DNA of 64,000 nucleotides from contig JAOTSD010000002.1 of NCBI GenBank assembly GCA_030247555.1, positions 1-64,000 of the forward strand, in the 5' to 3' direction. The notes below the pieces were generated by a model. It was not told the origin of the DNA, searched no databases, and was given only the letters and a program-made list of their open reading frames with translations. Source of the DNA: Siculibacillus sp. Lineage in GTDB: Bacteria > Pseudomonadota > Alphaproteobacteria > Rhizobiales > Ancalomicrobiaceae. Positions 54,629-63,262 of this stretch are shown here, in pieces. Made by a program: the position numbers and the translations under genes. Position 1 is the stretch's first letter. Every line of letters begins with the position of its first letter.

Positions 54629-54933
54629 GTCGAAGCCCCCCTCTTCGTTCGTGACGTCGTGAAAGATCAGTAGAATTACGTGAGACGAGCCCTGTCAATA
54701 CGACCTACGTGAAAATCCGAAATCCAGCGCACTCGCCCCTCTCGGCGCGACGCCTTCTCCGACCCGTTCGGCGAATTGGCCACCCGAGGCTCCTGAGACG
54801 GGTCCCCGGGGTCGCCGAAACCCCGCGATCGCGCAACCGATTGCGCCCGGCGCGAATCCGACGCGTCGACTCCCCGGCATCCCGCTGCTAGGTTCCCGTC
54901 GCCCTTCCCACCACCACCCCACCGCCGGCTCCC
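54629..54933. other. Divergent intergenic region with TACGTGA direct repeats
   Basis: Between the leftward VHL-domain gene and the rightward barrel gene. The heptamer TACGTGA occurs at 54677-54683 and 54706-54712, 29 bp apart, in an AT-richer stretch. This may be an operator. No gene is convincing here. Confidence 0.35.
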
Positions 54934-56028
54934 ATGTTCCGCGTTCCCGAGACCCCGATGGCCTTCGCCGCCATCATGGCCGCCATGCTTCTGTCTCCCC
55001 CCGAAGCCTCGGCCTGTTCGGCCGGCGGCACCGTCCCGGCGGTGCTCGCCGACGTCTCCTGCAGCGTCAACGTCACCGGGGCGGCGATCTCCAACGTCGG
55101 CGCCCTTTTCGGCACCGAATTCGCAGGGTTCAAGAATTCCCTGATCGCCGGCGTCCCCGACGGCGATGCGACGCCGATCGGCGTCTGGGCCCGCGGCTTC
55201 TTCGGATCCACCCTCTCGACCACCCGCCTCTCGGCCACGGGCGGCGCGGCGGTCATCGTCGATGCCCAGAAGGGGCGTCTGGACAGCCGTGGCTTCCAGA
55301 TCGGCGCCGACATCGGCCGCACCGACATCGGTGAATGGTCCGTCCACGTCGGCGTCACCGCCGGTGCGCTCGACGCCCGACCCGATTTCGCCCCCGGACG
55401 CAGCCTCACGGTTCAGGTCCCCTTCGCCGGCCTCTACGCCGCAGCCATCCGCGACCGCTTCCACGTTCAGAGCGTGCTGCAGCGCGGCTTCTTCGTCGGC
55501 GAGCTCACCGACCCGGTGTTCGACCTCGCCGGCGCCAAAGGTGTCGGTTCGACCTTCGCCTGGTCGGGCAGCGTCGGCTGGACGGAACGGTTCGGCGCCT
55601 TTTCCGTCGAGCCGACCGCCGGCTTCTCGCTGTCGCGGCTCTCCGCGCCCGCCATTCCCGTCGGCGGAGGGCCTTCGGGCACGCCCGCGGCGCTCATCGC
55701 CTTCTCGGAGGTCCGCTCCACCCTCGGCTTCGTCGGCCTGCGGGCCAACTGGGACACCGTGGCGGCGAGCCTGCCGATCCGGCTCTACGGCACGGCGACG
55801 ATGTGGAACCAGTTCGAAGGCGACAACGTCTCGGTCCTGACCTGCGCGCTCTGCGGCGCCCCGATCGTCATCCGCGGCACGCGCCCGCGCAATTTCGGCG
55901 AATTCGGTCTCGGTGTGGCCGTCGGGTCGCCGGCGCCGGGCTGGGTCGGTTTCGTCCGCGCCGATGCCAAGGCCGGACCCGACATCGAGGGCTGGACCGT
56001 CACCGGCGGCCTGCGCCGCACCTTCTGA
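54934..56028 (+). CDS. Outer-membrane autotransporter-type beta-barrel protein without passenger
   Basis: A 364-residue exported protein. After a signal sequence (cut near SACS, residue ~28) and a short Cys/Val-rich segment, residues ~85-364 show the alternating, aromatic-rich strands of an autotransporter barrel: GVWARGFFGS, GFQIGADIGRTDIGEWSVHVGVTAG, GLRANWDT, and a C-terminal GGLRRTF with the terminal Phe needed by the BAM complex. There is no long passenger domain, so it may act as a small surface protein or porin-like barrel. It diverges from the VHL-domain gene. Confidence 0.75.
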   Translation: MFRVPETPMAFAAIMAAMLLSPPEASACSAGGTVPAVLADVSCSVNVTGAAISNVGALFGTEFAGFKNSLIAGVPDGDATPIGVWARGFFGSTLSTTRLSATGGAAVIVDAQKGRLDSRGFQIGADIGRTDIGEWSVHVGVTAGALDARPDFAPGRSLTVQVPFAGLYAAAIRDRFHVQSVLQRGFFVGELTDPVFDLAGAKGVGSTFAWSGSVGWTERFGAFSVEPTAGFSLSRLSAPAIPVGGGPSGTPAALIAFSEVRSTLGFVGLRANWDTVAASLPIRLYGTATMWNQFEGDNVSVLTCALCGAPIVIRGTRPRNFGEFGLGVAVGSPAPGWVGFVRADAKAGPDIEGWTVTGGLRRTF

Positions 56029-56082
56029 GCCGAACGCGCCCACCCCGCGGTCGACCACCGACGCCGCGACGAAGAAGGCGAA

Positions 56083-56172
56083 TGGCGGACGGGGTGGGAT
56101 TCGAACCCACGGTGGGCTCGCACCCACGGCGGTTTTCAAGACCGCTGCCTTAAACCACTCGGCCACCCGTCC
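56083..56172 (-). tRNA. tRNA-Ser (anticodon UGA)
   Basis: Leftward 90-nt tRNA with acceptor stem GGACGGG/CCCGTCC, D-arm GGCCGAGTGG, anticodon loop CTTGAAA (anticodon TGA), the long variable arm typical of serine tRNAs (GTGGGTGCGAGCCCAC), T-arm GGTTCGAATCC, discriminator G and an encoded CCA at 56083-56085. It reads UCN serine codons. It lies between the barrel gene and tusA; no integrase or attachment-site repeat was noticed. Confidence 0.95.
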
Positions 56173-56321
56173 CGCGCCCCTTCAATGACCTCGCCGACGG
56201 CGAAACTCAAGGGGGTGGACCCGCGCGGCGTGACGGCGGGACGGACCCGCGGCCACACCGCGACACGACGAGGCCGGCGGTCGTCCCGCCGGCCTCGCAT
56301 CGAACGGTGCATCGGCGCCGA

Positions 56322-56549
56322 TCAGGCGGTGTGCTTGATGACGAAGCGGAAGACGCCGGCGTCGGAACCGGTCTCCATCATCGTGTTGCCGGTGGTGCGG
56401 CAGAAGGCTTCGAAATCGGCGACCGAGCCGGGATCGGTGGCGAGGATCTCGAGGGTGCCGCCGGCCGGCACTTCCTTGAGCATCTTCTTCGCCTTGAGGA
56501 TCGGCAGCGGGCAGTTGAGGCCCTTCGCGTCGAGAGTCTTGTCGGCCAT
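56322..56549 (-). CDS. tusA: TusA-family sulfur carrier protein
   Basis: A 75-residue cytoplasmic sulfur carrier with the active-site motif GLNCPLPILKAKK (Cys-Pro-x-Pro). In sulfur oxidisers such proteins accept persulfide sulfur and pass it to the oxidation machinery. The start is set at the second ATG (56549) because TGGAGGA leaves 7 bases to it but only one to the ATG at 56555. It is the last gene of the leftward sqr-SulP-soeABC-tusA row, 110 bp after soeC, which supports a sulfur-oxidation role over tRNA thiolation. Confidence 0.88.
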   Translation of the reverse strand: MADKTLDAKGLNCPLPILKAKKMLKEVPAGGTLEILATDPGSVADFEAFCRTTGNTMMETGSDAGVFRFVIKHTA

Positions 56550-56659
56550 GTTCATTCCTCCAACTGTGTCGATGACGGTTGTTCACGTTCTCTGGATCGA
56601 CGGGCGACGGCGGCCTCTCCCGGCCGCCGCCTCGGGGCGTGTCGCCCCCGGCGGGCCCG

Positions 56660-57598
56660 TCAGCGGCCGTAGTAGACCATGCAGTCGTGCTTCGCTTCGG
56701 CGAAGAACAGCCAACGCTCGGTGAGCAATCCGACCGCGAGCGAGACGACGGCGACGAGCGCCAGCACCATCGCCACCATCGGTGCCACGAAGAGCGAGGC
56801 GATCGTCGCCGCCAGCGGCACGACGAACAGCGTCGCCTGGGCGATGGCCCTCAGCCGCCGCGCGTGTTTGCGCGCCACGACGAAGCCCATCTCCTGCATG
56901 AGGAAGTTCTCTTCGGTGTGCGGTTGCTCGAGCAGGCGTACCGAGCCGAAGCGGCCGAGGCCGGTCGCGGTGGCCAGCGTCGTCTTCACCAGGCCGGTGT
57001 CGGCCGAGTGCCAATAGGCGAGCTTGACCAGCCAGCCGACGACGATGAGCACGATCGCCACCACGTCGACGTGCGAGCCGTGCACGCCGAAGAGCCGGGT
57101 GACCGCCTCGAGCAACACCGCCCCGGACATCAGCCCGAGCACCAGATAGGCCACCGGCACGATGCCGTTGTTCCACTGGCGGATGGTTATCAGGCTCGCG
57201 TAGATCATCGAGGTCGAGATCACCGTGGCGACGGCGAGCACCGCCGCCGCCGCCCCCATCCAGCCGAAGAATCCGGTGGTGGTGCCGAGGAACACCCAGC
57301 CGATGGCGAAGAGACCGGCCGGCACGAAGGTCGCCACCGCCAGCACGCCCTCACGCGACAACCACGACGAACGCCACTGGGTGAGCGCCCGCCAAGCCCG
57401 TTCGGGATGGCCGAGATGGAAGGTCGACGACAGGAGACCGCCGGCGATCAGGCCGAGGGCGAGCCCGTTGGTGACGAAGCCGAGCCAAGCGGTCGCCGGC
57501 ATCAGGCCGGAGATCGCGAATATCGCCGCCAGCACGAGCAGGCCGTAGCCGGCGCCCGAAGCGGTGGTGAAGAAGATGACGGAATAGGCGGGATGCAT
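56660..57598 (-). CDS. soeC: Sulfite dehydrogenase membrane anchor, DmsC-like (SoeC)
   Basis: A 312-residue integral membrane protein with about eight helices, of the DmsC family. It opens HPAYSVIFFTTASGAGYGL and has SSTFHLGHPERAWRAL, the DmsC-type HLG-H/K-P motif. It anchors the SoeAB complex on the cytoplasmic side and hands electrons to quinone. The start lies 13 bp after the soeB stop. The assignment as SoeC rather than DmsC rests on the catalytic subunit lacking a Tat signal and on sulfur-oxidation neighbours. Confidence 0.85.
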   Translation of the reverse strand: MHPAYSVIFFTTASGAGYGLLVLAAIFAISGLMPATAWLGFVTNGLALGLIAGGLLSSTFHLGHPERAWRALTQWRSSWLSREGVLAVATFVPAGLFAIGWVFLGTTTGFFGWMGAAAAVLAVATVISTSMIYASLITIRQWNNGIVPVAYLVLGLMSGAVLLEAVTRLFGVHGSHVDVVAIVLIVVGWLVKLAYWHSADTGLVKTTLATATGLGRFGSVRLLEQPHTEENFLMQEMGFVVARKHARRLRAIAQATLFVVPLAATIASLFVAPMVAMVLALVAVVSLAVGLLTERWLFFAEAKHDCMVYYGR

Positions 57599-57611
57599 GT
57601 CTCGTCGTCCC

Positions 57612-58352
57612 TCAACGCGTCAGCACGCGATCGACCCACTTCAGGAACCTTCCGGCTCCGGCGATCGCCGGCGCCGGAGCGGCGGCGGGCATGGCCTCGC
57701 TGCGCTTTCCCGGCCGCGGCGGCAGGTATTTGCTGGTCGGCAGATAGCCGGTCTCCGGCGCCAGATCGTAGCCGCCGCGGTCGCGCGTCAGCTTCGAAAC
57801 GGTGGAGTTCGGGTCGGCGAAATCGCCGAAGTGACGCGCCTTGGCCGGGCACGCGGCGACGCAGGCCGGAACCCGGTCCACCTCTGGCAGATTCTGATTG
57901 TAGATCTTGTCGACGCACAGCGTGCACTTCTTCATGACGCCGACGTGCTCGTCGTACTCGCGGTTGCCGTAGGGGCAGGCCCAGGAGCACAGCTTGCAGC
58001 CGATGCACTTGTCGTGGTCGACCAGCACGATGCCGTCTTCCGAACGCTTGTAGGAAGCGCCCGTCGGGCACACCGTGACGCAGGCCGGCTGCTCGCAGTG
58101 CAGGCAGTTCTTGGGGAAGTGGACGGTGCGCGCGTCCGGCCCCTCCCCGCCCACTTCGTAAGTGTAGACGCGGTTGAACCACACGCCGCGCTGTTCGGCC
58201 TGATAGGCGTTGACGTCGGTCAACGGCGCCGAGATGCCGCCGGTGTTCCACTCCTTGCAATTGGTCGCACAGGCGTGACAACCGACGCAGGTGTCGAGGT
58301 CGATGGCGAGGCCGAGGCGCTTCGCCGGGGGGTGCTTCGGCAGCGAAGTCAT
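57612..58352 (-). CDS. soeB: Sulfite dehydrogenase iron-sulfur subunit (SoeB)
   Basis: A 246-residue four-cluster ferredoxin subunit: CVGCHACATNC, CLHCEQPACVTVC, CIGCKLCSWAC and the split CTLC...CVAAC, sixteen Cys in all. A C-terminal extension rich in Pro/Ala (~190-246) is typical of SoeB-like proteins. It moves electrons from the Mo site of SoeA to SoeC. The ATG follows AGAGGAG and overlaps the soeA stop (ATGA). Confidence 0.9.
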   Translation of the reverse strand: MTSLPKHPPAKRLGLAIDLDTCVGCHACATNCKEWNTGGISAPLTDVNAYQAEQRGVWFNRVYTYEVGGEGPDARTVHFPKNCLHCEQPACVTVCPTGASYKRSEDGIVLVDHDKCIGCKLCSWACPYGNREYDEHVGVMKKCTLCVDKIYNQNLPEVDRVPACVAACPAKARHFGDFADPNSTVSKLTRDRGGYDLAPETGYLPTSKYLPPRPGKRSEAMPAAAPAPAIAGAGRFLKWVDRVLTR

Positions 58353-61225
58353 GCCGGGCTCCTCTCGTCGCGCGCCTTCTGATGGAAGGAAGCGCCGTAG
58401 CTGTTGACGGTGGGTGCCGGCTCGAGGCCGACGAGACGCGGGAGGGTCGGGAACTGCGGTTCGCAGACCTCCTCGCCCGGTTTCACCTTCTCGATGCGGA
58501 CGCGCAGGTCGAACCACGCCGCCTGCCCGGTGATCGGGTCGGAGTTGGTGATGCGCTTGCCCGAGGCGTCGCGCGGCAGCAGCTCCGAGATCAGGTGATT
58601 GAGCAGGAAGCCCTGCTTCGCCTCCGGCGCGTCGGGAGCGAGGTTCCACGCGCCCGACCGCTTGCCGATGGCGTTCCACGTCCACACCGTGTCGTGGTTG
58701 AGGCCCTCCATCGTCTTGACCTGGACCTTGATCTCGCCGTTGTGGCTGGAGACCTTGACCCAGTCGCCGTCCTCGACGCCGAGTTCGCGCGCCTTGGAAG
58801 TGGCGACGTAGAGCTTGTTGCGGCCGAGGATCTGCCGGAGCCAAGCGTTCTGCGAGCCCCAGGAGTGGTACATGATCATCGGCCGCTGGGTCAGCGCGTG
58901 GATCGGATAGGCCGTGGTGTCGATCATCGACTCCTCGAACGGCACGTACCAGACCGGCAGCGGGTCGAAACTCGTCTCGACCCGGGCACGCAGATGGTCG
59001 GGCGGCTGCACCGCACCGTGGCCCTGCGCCGCCAGCTTGAACTTCTGCATCGTCTCCGAATAGAGCTGGATGACGATCTGGTCGGCATGGCCGACGAAGC
59101 CCATCTGGACGGCGAAGTCGAGGTAGCCCTTGTTGGCGAACTTGTAGAACTTCTGATCCGGCGCCAGTTCGTGGTGCCAGAACGCCTGATGGTCGATGTA
59201 GGCCTTGAGCTGGTTCGGGTTCGCCGCACCGCGGCCGTGCTGGTCACCGGCCTCGCCGCGCCAACCGGCGAGCGGGCCGATGCCGGGCGCCCGTTCGTGG
59301 TTGACGATGTAGTCGGCGTAGCCCCCGGGGTACTTCGCCGTTCCGTCCGGGTTGGTCATGCCGGGCAGGCCGAGACGCGCGCCCAGGTCGAGGATCACCG
59401 ACTGGAACGAACGCACATCGCGATCGGGCTCGACCACCGGCTGGCGGATGGCGTCGGCGGGGCCGTCGGCCTCGCAGATCGGCCGGTCGAGCAGCGAGAT
59501 GCAGTCCCAGCGCTCGAGGTAGGTGGTGTCCGGCAGGATCAGGTCGGCATAGGCCACCATCTCCGACTGATAGGCGTCGGAGTAGATGATCCTGGGGATC
59601 TTGTACTCGCCGGTCGCCGGATCCTTGGCCGTCAGCATCTCCATGACACCCTTGGTGTTCATGGTGGAATTCCAGCTCATGTTGGCCATGTACATGAACA
59701 GGAGGTCGACCGGATAGGGGTCGGCGTTGTGCGCGTTGGTGATGACCATGTGCATCAGGCCGTGCGAGGAGAGCGGCGCCTCCCACGAATAGGCCTTGTC
59801 GATGCGGATCGGCGTGCCGTCCGCCTCGAGCACCAGATCCTCCGGCCCGGTCGGGAAGCCGAGCGGCGCACCGGTGAGCGGGGTGTTCGGGGTGTAGGTC
59901 TTGCCGGCCGGTTTGATGCCCGGCGGAATCGGCTTGGGGAACGGCGGCTTGAAGCGGAAGCCACCGGGCACCTCGACCGAACCCAGCAACACCTGCAGCA
60001 CGTGGATCGCCCGGCAGGTGTGGAAGCCGTTCGAGTGGGCCGAGATGCCGCGCATGGCGTGCATGGCGACCGGACGCCCGATGATCTTGTCGTGCTTGCG
60101 GCCGGCCCAGTCGGTCCATTCGACGTCGAGGGTGATGGTCTGCTCGAATGCCACCTCGGCGAGCTCGCGGGCGATGCGGCGGATGGTGTCGGCCGGAATG
60201 CCGCAGCGGTCCGCCACCGCGTCGGGGGCGTATTCGCCCGCCATGTAGCGGTCGGCGAGAAGCTGGAACGACGGCACCGCGACGCGCCCGTCGGGGAGCG
60301 TGAATTCGCCGACGACCGCCGGATGGATCTCCGGCAGGCGCGCGTCGACCATCTCCCCCTTGGTCACGTCCCAAGCGAGCGGTGCACCGCTCGCGTCGCG
60401 GGCGAAGAGGCCGTGATCCGCGCCGCCCGGGTTCTGGACGACCAACCAGGGGGCGTTGGTGTAGCGCACCAGATAGTCGAGATCGACCTTGTCGGCGTGC
60501 AGCAACTCGTGGATCAACGCCATGACGAAGAGGCCGTCGGTGCCCGGGCGGATGCCCAGCCACTCGTCGGCGACCGCCGAATAACCGGTGCGGATCGGGT
60601 TGACCGACACCACCTTGGCGCCGCGACCCTTCATCTTGCCCAGCCCGGTCTTGATCGGATTGGAATCGTGGTCCTCGGCGACGCCGAAGAGCATCAGGTA
60701 CTTCGACCGCTCCCAATCCGGCTCGCCGAACTCCCAGAACGATCCGCCGATGGTGTAGAGACCGGCCGCCGCCATGTTGACCGAACAGAAGCCGCCGTGC
60801 GCCGCGAAGTTCGGCGTGCCGAACTGCGTCGCCCACCAGCCGGTCAGCGACTGCGACTGGTCGCGGCCGGTGAAGAAGGCGAGCTTCTTCGGATCGGTGT
60901 CGCGGATGGTCTTCAACCATCCGGTGGCGATGGAGAGCGCCTCCTCCCACTCGATCTCGACGAAGGCGTTCTCGCCGCGCGGCCCCACCCGCTTCAGCGG
61001 CTTCCTGAGTCGCGCCGGCGAGTAGTGCTGCATGATGCCCGAGGAGCCCTTGCCGCAGATCACGCCCTTGTTGACCGGGTGATTGCGGTTGCCCTCGATG
61101 TAGCGGACGAGCCCGTCCTTCAGATGCACCTTGATGCCGCAGCGGCAGGCGCACATGTAGCAGGTCGTGTACTTCACCTCGTCGCTGACGACGGGCGAGG
61201 TTTCGATCGCCGGATCCCTGGCCAT
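58349..61225 (-). CDS. soeA: Cytoplasmic sulfite dehydrogenase catalytic subunit (SoeA)
   Basis: A 958-residue molybdopterin oxidoreductase. The N-terminal [4Fe-4S] site is C22-x2-C25-x3-C29-x27-C57. There is no Tat signal, so the enzyme stays in the cytoplasm; this, the subunit set and the length (~960-970) fit SoeA of Allochromatium and Ruegeria, which oxidises sulfite to sulfate directly. HGGFCSVNMAAAG may carry the Mo-ligating Cys (inferred by position). The ATG at 61225 is preferred; an in-frame ATG six codons upstream is also possible. It is first of the soeABC operon, 77 bp after the SulP gene. Confidence 0.88.
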   Translation of the reverse strand: MARDPAIETSPVVSDEVKYTTCYMCACRCGIKVHLKDGLVRYIEGNRNHPVNKGVICGKGSSGIMQHYSPARLRKPLKRVGPRGENAFVEIEWEEALSIATGWLKTIRDTDPKKLAFFTGRDQSQSLTGWWATQFGTPNFAAHGGFCSVNMAAAGLYTIGGSFWEFGEPDWERSKYLMLFGVAEDHDSNPIKTGLGKMKGRGAKVVSVNPIRTGYSAVADEWLGIRPGTDGLFVMALIHELLHADKVDLDYLVRYTNAPWLVVQNPGGADHGLFARDASGAPLAWDVTKGEMVDARLPEIHPAVVGEFTLPDGRVAVPSFQLLADRYMAGEYAPDAVADRCGIPADTIRRIARELAEVAFEQTITLDVEWTDWAGRKHDKIIGRPVAMHAMRGISAHSNGFHTCRAIHVLQVLLGSVEVPGGFRFKPPFPKPIPPGIKPAGKTYTPNTPLTGAPLGFPTGPEDLVLEADGTPIRIDKAYSWEAPLSSHGLMHMVITNAHNADPYPVDLLFMYMANMSWNSTMNTKGVMEMLTAKDPATGEYKIPRIIYSDAYQSEMVAYADLILPDTTYLERWDCISLLDRPICEADGPADAIRQPVVEPDRDVRSFQSVILDLGARLGLPGMTNPDGTAKYPGGYADYIVNHERAPGIGPLAGWRGEAGDQHGRGAANPNQLKAYIDHQAFWHHELAPDQKFYKFANKGYLDFAVQMGFVGHADQIVIQLYSETMQKFKLAAQGHGAVQPPDHLRARVETSFDPLPVWYVPFEESMIDTTAYPIHALTQRPMIMYHSWGSQNAWLRQILGRNKLYVATSKARELGVEDGDWVKVSSHNGEIKVQVKTMEGLNHDTVWTWNAIGKRSGAWNLAPDAPEAKQGFLLNHLISELLPRDASGKRITNSDPITGQAAWFDLRVRIEKVKPGEEVCEPQFPTLPRLVGLEPAPTVNSYGASFHQKARDERSPA

Positions 61226-61302
61226 TGACTCTCGTTTCCTCATCGCGGCCCGCCGGGCGGGCGTCATCTCCTGTGGCGACCCGTCCCGGATCGCCCGTCG
61301 TC

Positions 61303-63144
61303 TCAAACCGCCGCCGGCGGCCCCATCGCGGGGGCCTTCGGCATCGGCTCGTCGTCGTCGAAATCGGCCTCGGTCGGCTCCTGCTTGCCCATGCGGGCGC
61401 ATTCGACGAAGACGCGCCGACCGCAGGTCGCGCATTCGTTGTAGTCGAAGTAGCGGTAGAGGGTTCGAAGCGCCTCGGTCTTCGAGGTGAAGATGTTCTC
61501 GCGCCCGATCTCCTCGATGTAGCCGCCGCGCTCCAAGATCTCCATCACCCGATCCTTGACCCGGATGAGGTAGAGCCCGCCGCCGCGCGCGCGCCAGCGC
61601 TTCGACATCTGCACCAGCGCCTCGGCCCCGGCGAGATCGACGAAGTTCACGCCCGACATGACGATCGCCAGGAAGCGGACGTCCGGGATCTCATTCTCGT
61701 AGCCGCGCAGCGTCTCCTGGAAGGCGTTGACCGCACCGAAGAACAGCGAGCCGTCGATGCGGATGATCCGGAGCTGCCGACATTCGACGAGGTCCCCCCC
61801 GGCTGTGGCGAACTTGCGCCCCGCGCTCATCGGATCGGGCACCCGTGGGATGATCAACGGATTGGAGGTGCGATTGAGGTAGAGCAGCAACGACAGCATC
61901 ACGCCGAGGAAGATCGCGAACTCGAGCTCGAGCACCAGCGACGAGATGAAGACCACCGTCATCACCGCCGTCTCGGACTTCGAGGTCTTCACGATCTGGG
62001 CGATGTGGTGCCAGTCGATCAGTCCCCAGGCGACCAGGAACAGCACGCCGGCCATGGCGGCGAGCGGCATGTAGACCGCATAGGGCGCGAGAGCGAAGAC
62101 CAGCACCATCAGCAATCCGCCCGCGACGATCGCCGCCAGCGGCGTCCGCGCCCCGGCGTCGTAGTTCAGGCCGGAGCGATTGAACGACCCCGTCGCCACG
62201 TAGCCGGAGAAGAACGATCCGGCGATGTTGGAGAGCCCCTGGCCGAAGAACTCCTGATTGGCGTCGATGTGCTGGCCGGAGCGGACCGCCAGCGCCCGGG
62301 CGATCGACAGCGCCTCGGTCAACGCGAACATGGTCATCGCCACCGCGGTCGGGGCGAGATCGCGCCAGACGTCCGGATCGAAACTCGGCGCCGACAGCGG
62401 CGGCAGGCTCGACGGCAGCGCGCCCACCGTGGCGAAGGTCGCACCCGCCGCCTCCTTCAACAACACCCCGACCAGCGACCCGACCAAGATCGCCACGATC
62501 ATGTAGGGAACGCGCGGAAAGCGGTTGCGCACCACGATGCCGGTGGCCAGCGTCGACAGACCGATGGCCGCCGTCGGCCAAGAGATGCTGCCGAAATCGT
62601 GCGCGACGTGCAGCAGCACCTCGTGGGGATGCGCTCCGCGCGGAATCGCCAACCCGGTGAAGTTCTTCACCTGATTGATGGCGATCAGCACGCCGGCTCC
62701 GGCGGTGAAGCCGATCACCACCGAATGGGAGATGAAATTGACGATCGTGCCGAGCTTGAACAGCGCCATGACGATCTCGAGCACGCCGACCATGAAGGCG
62801 ACGGTGAGCGCCAGCTTCACGTATTCGGCGCTGCCGGGCTCGGCCATACCGGAGAGCGAGGAGAACAGGACGAGCGATGCCGCCGTCGTCGGCCCGGACA
62901 CCAGATGCCAGGACGAGCCGAAGAGAGCCGCGACGATCGCCGGGACGATCCCGGCATAGAGGCCGTATTCCGGCGGCATGCCGGCGATGGTGGCGAAGGC
63001 CACGCCCTGCGGCAGGACGACGACCGCGCCGGTCAGGCCGGCCATGAGGTCGGCCCGAACCGTCTGGCGGTCGAGCATCGGCATCCAATGCAGGAAAGGA
63101 GCCAGATCGGGCATGATGGCGCTGAGGCGCGACGCGGCGGCCAC
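61303..63144 (-). CDS. SulP-family anion transporter with STAS domain
   Basis: A 613-residue inner-membrane anion carrier. Transport domain ~30-430 with LTGAVVVLPQGVAFATIAGMPPEYGLYAGI, the hallmark SulP signature; STAS domain ~455-565 (IIRIDGSLFFGAVNAF, MSGVNFVDLAGAEAL). A C-terminal tail has CATCGRRVFVECA, a possible metal or redox site, and an acidic segment. The start is a GTG after GGGGAGAA. Placed between sqr and soeABC, it probably moves sulfate or sulfite, perhaps exporting the oxidation product; import cannot be excluded. Confidence 0.88.
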   Translation of the reverse strand: MAAASRLSAIMPDLAPFLHWMPMLDRQTVRADLMAGLTGAVVVLPQGVAFATIAGMPPEYGLYAGIVPAIVAALFGSSWHLVSGPTTAASLVLFSSLSGMAEPGSAEYVKLALTVAFMVGVLEIVMALFKLGTIVNFISHSVVIGFTAGAGVLIAINQVKNFTGLAIPRGAHPHEVLLHVAHDFGSISWPTAAIGLSTLATGIVVRNRFPRVPYMIVAILVGSLVGVLLKEAAGATFATVGALPSSLPPLSAPSFDPDVWRDLAPTAVAMTMFALTEALSIARALAVRSGQHIDANQEFFGQGLSNIAGSFFSGYVATGSFNRSGLNYDAGARTPLAAIVAGGLLMVLVFALAPYAVYMPLAAMAGVLFLVAWGLIDWHHIAQIVKTSKSETAVMTVVFISSLVLELEFAIFLGVMLSLLLYLNRTSNPLIIPRVPDPMSAGRKFATAGGDLVECRQLRIIRIDGSLFFGAVNAFQETLRGYENEIPDVRFLAIVMSGVNFVDLAGAEALVQMSKRWRARGGGLYLIRVKDRVMEILERGGYIEEIGRENIFTSKTEALRTLYRYFDYNECATCGRRVFVECARMGKQEPTEADFDDDEPMPKAPAMGPPAAV

Positions 63145-63262
63145 GGGCGGATTCTCCCCAGGAGACGACGTTCCGGCGCCCGCGTCGTTCCTCGACGCGG
63201 GTGGGGTCGTCCTTCGTTCGTCAAGAACCGGCGCCGCGGCGAGGCGGCGCCGGATGATTTTG

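Noticed and set aside
56083-56172. Integration site at the tRNA-Ser gene
   Set aside because: No integrase, flanking repeat of the tRNA 3' end or change in base composition was noticed nearby.
58349-61225. Naming the soeA gene as DMSO reductase subunit DmsA
   Set aside because: No Tat signal, a C-x2-C-x3-C cluster motif, a length near 960 and sulfur-oxidation neighbours favour SoeA.
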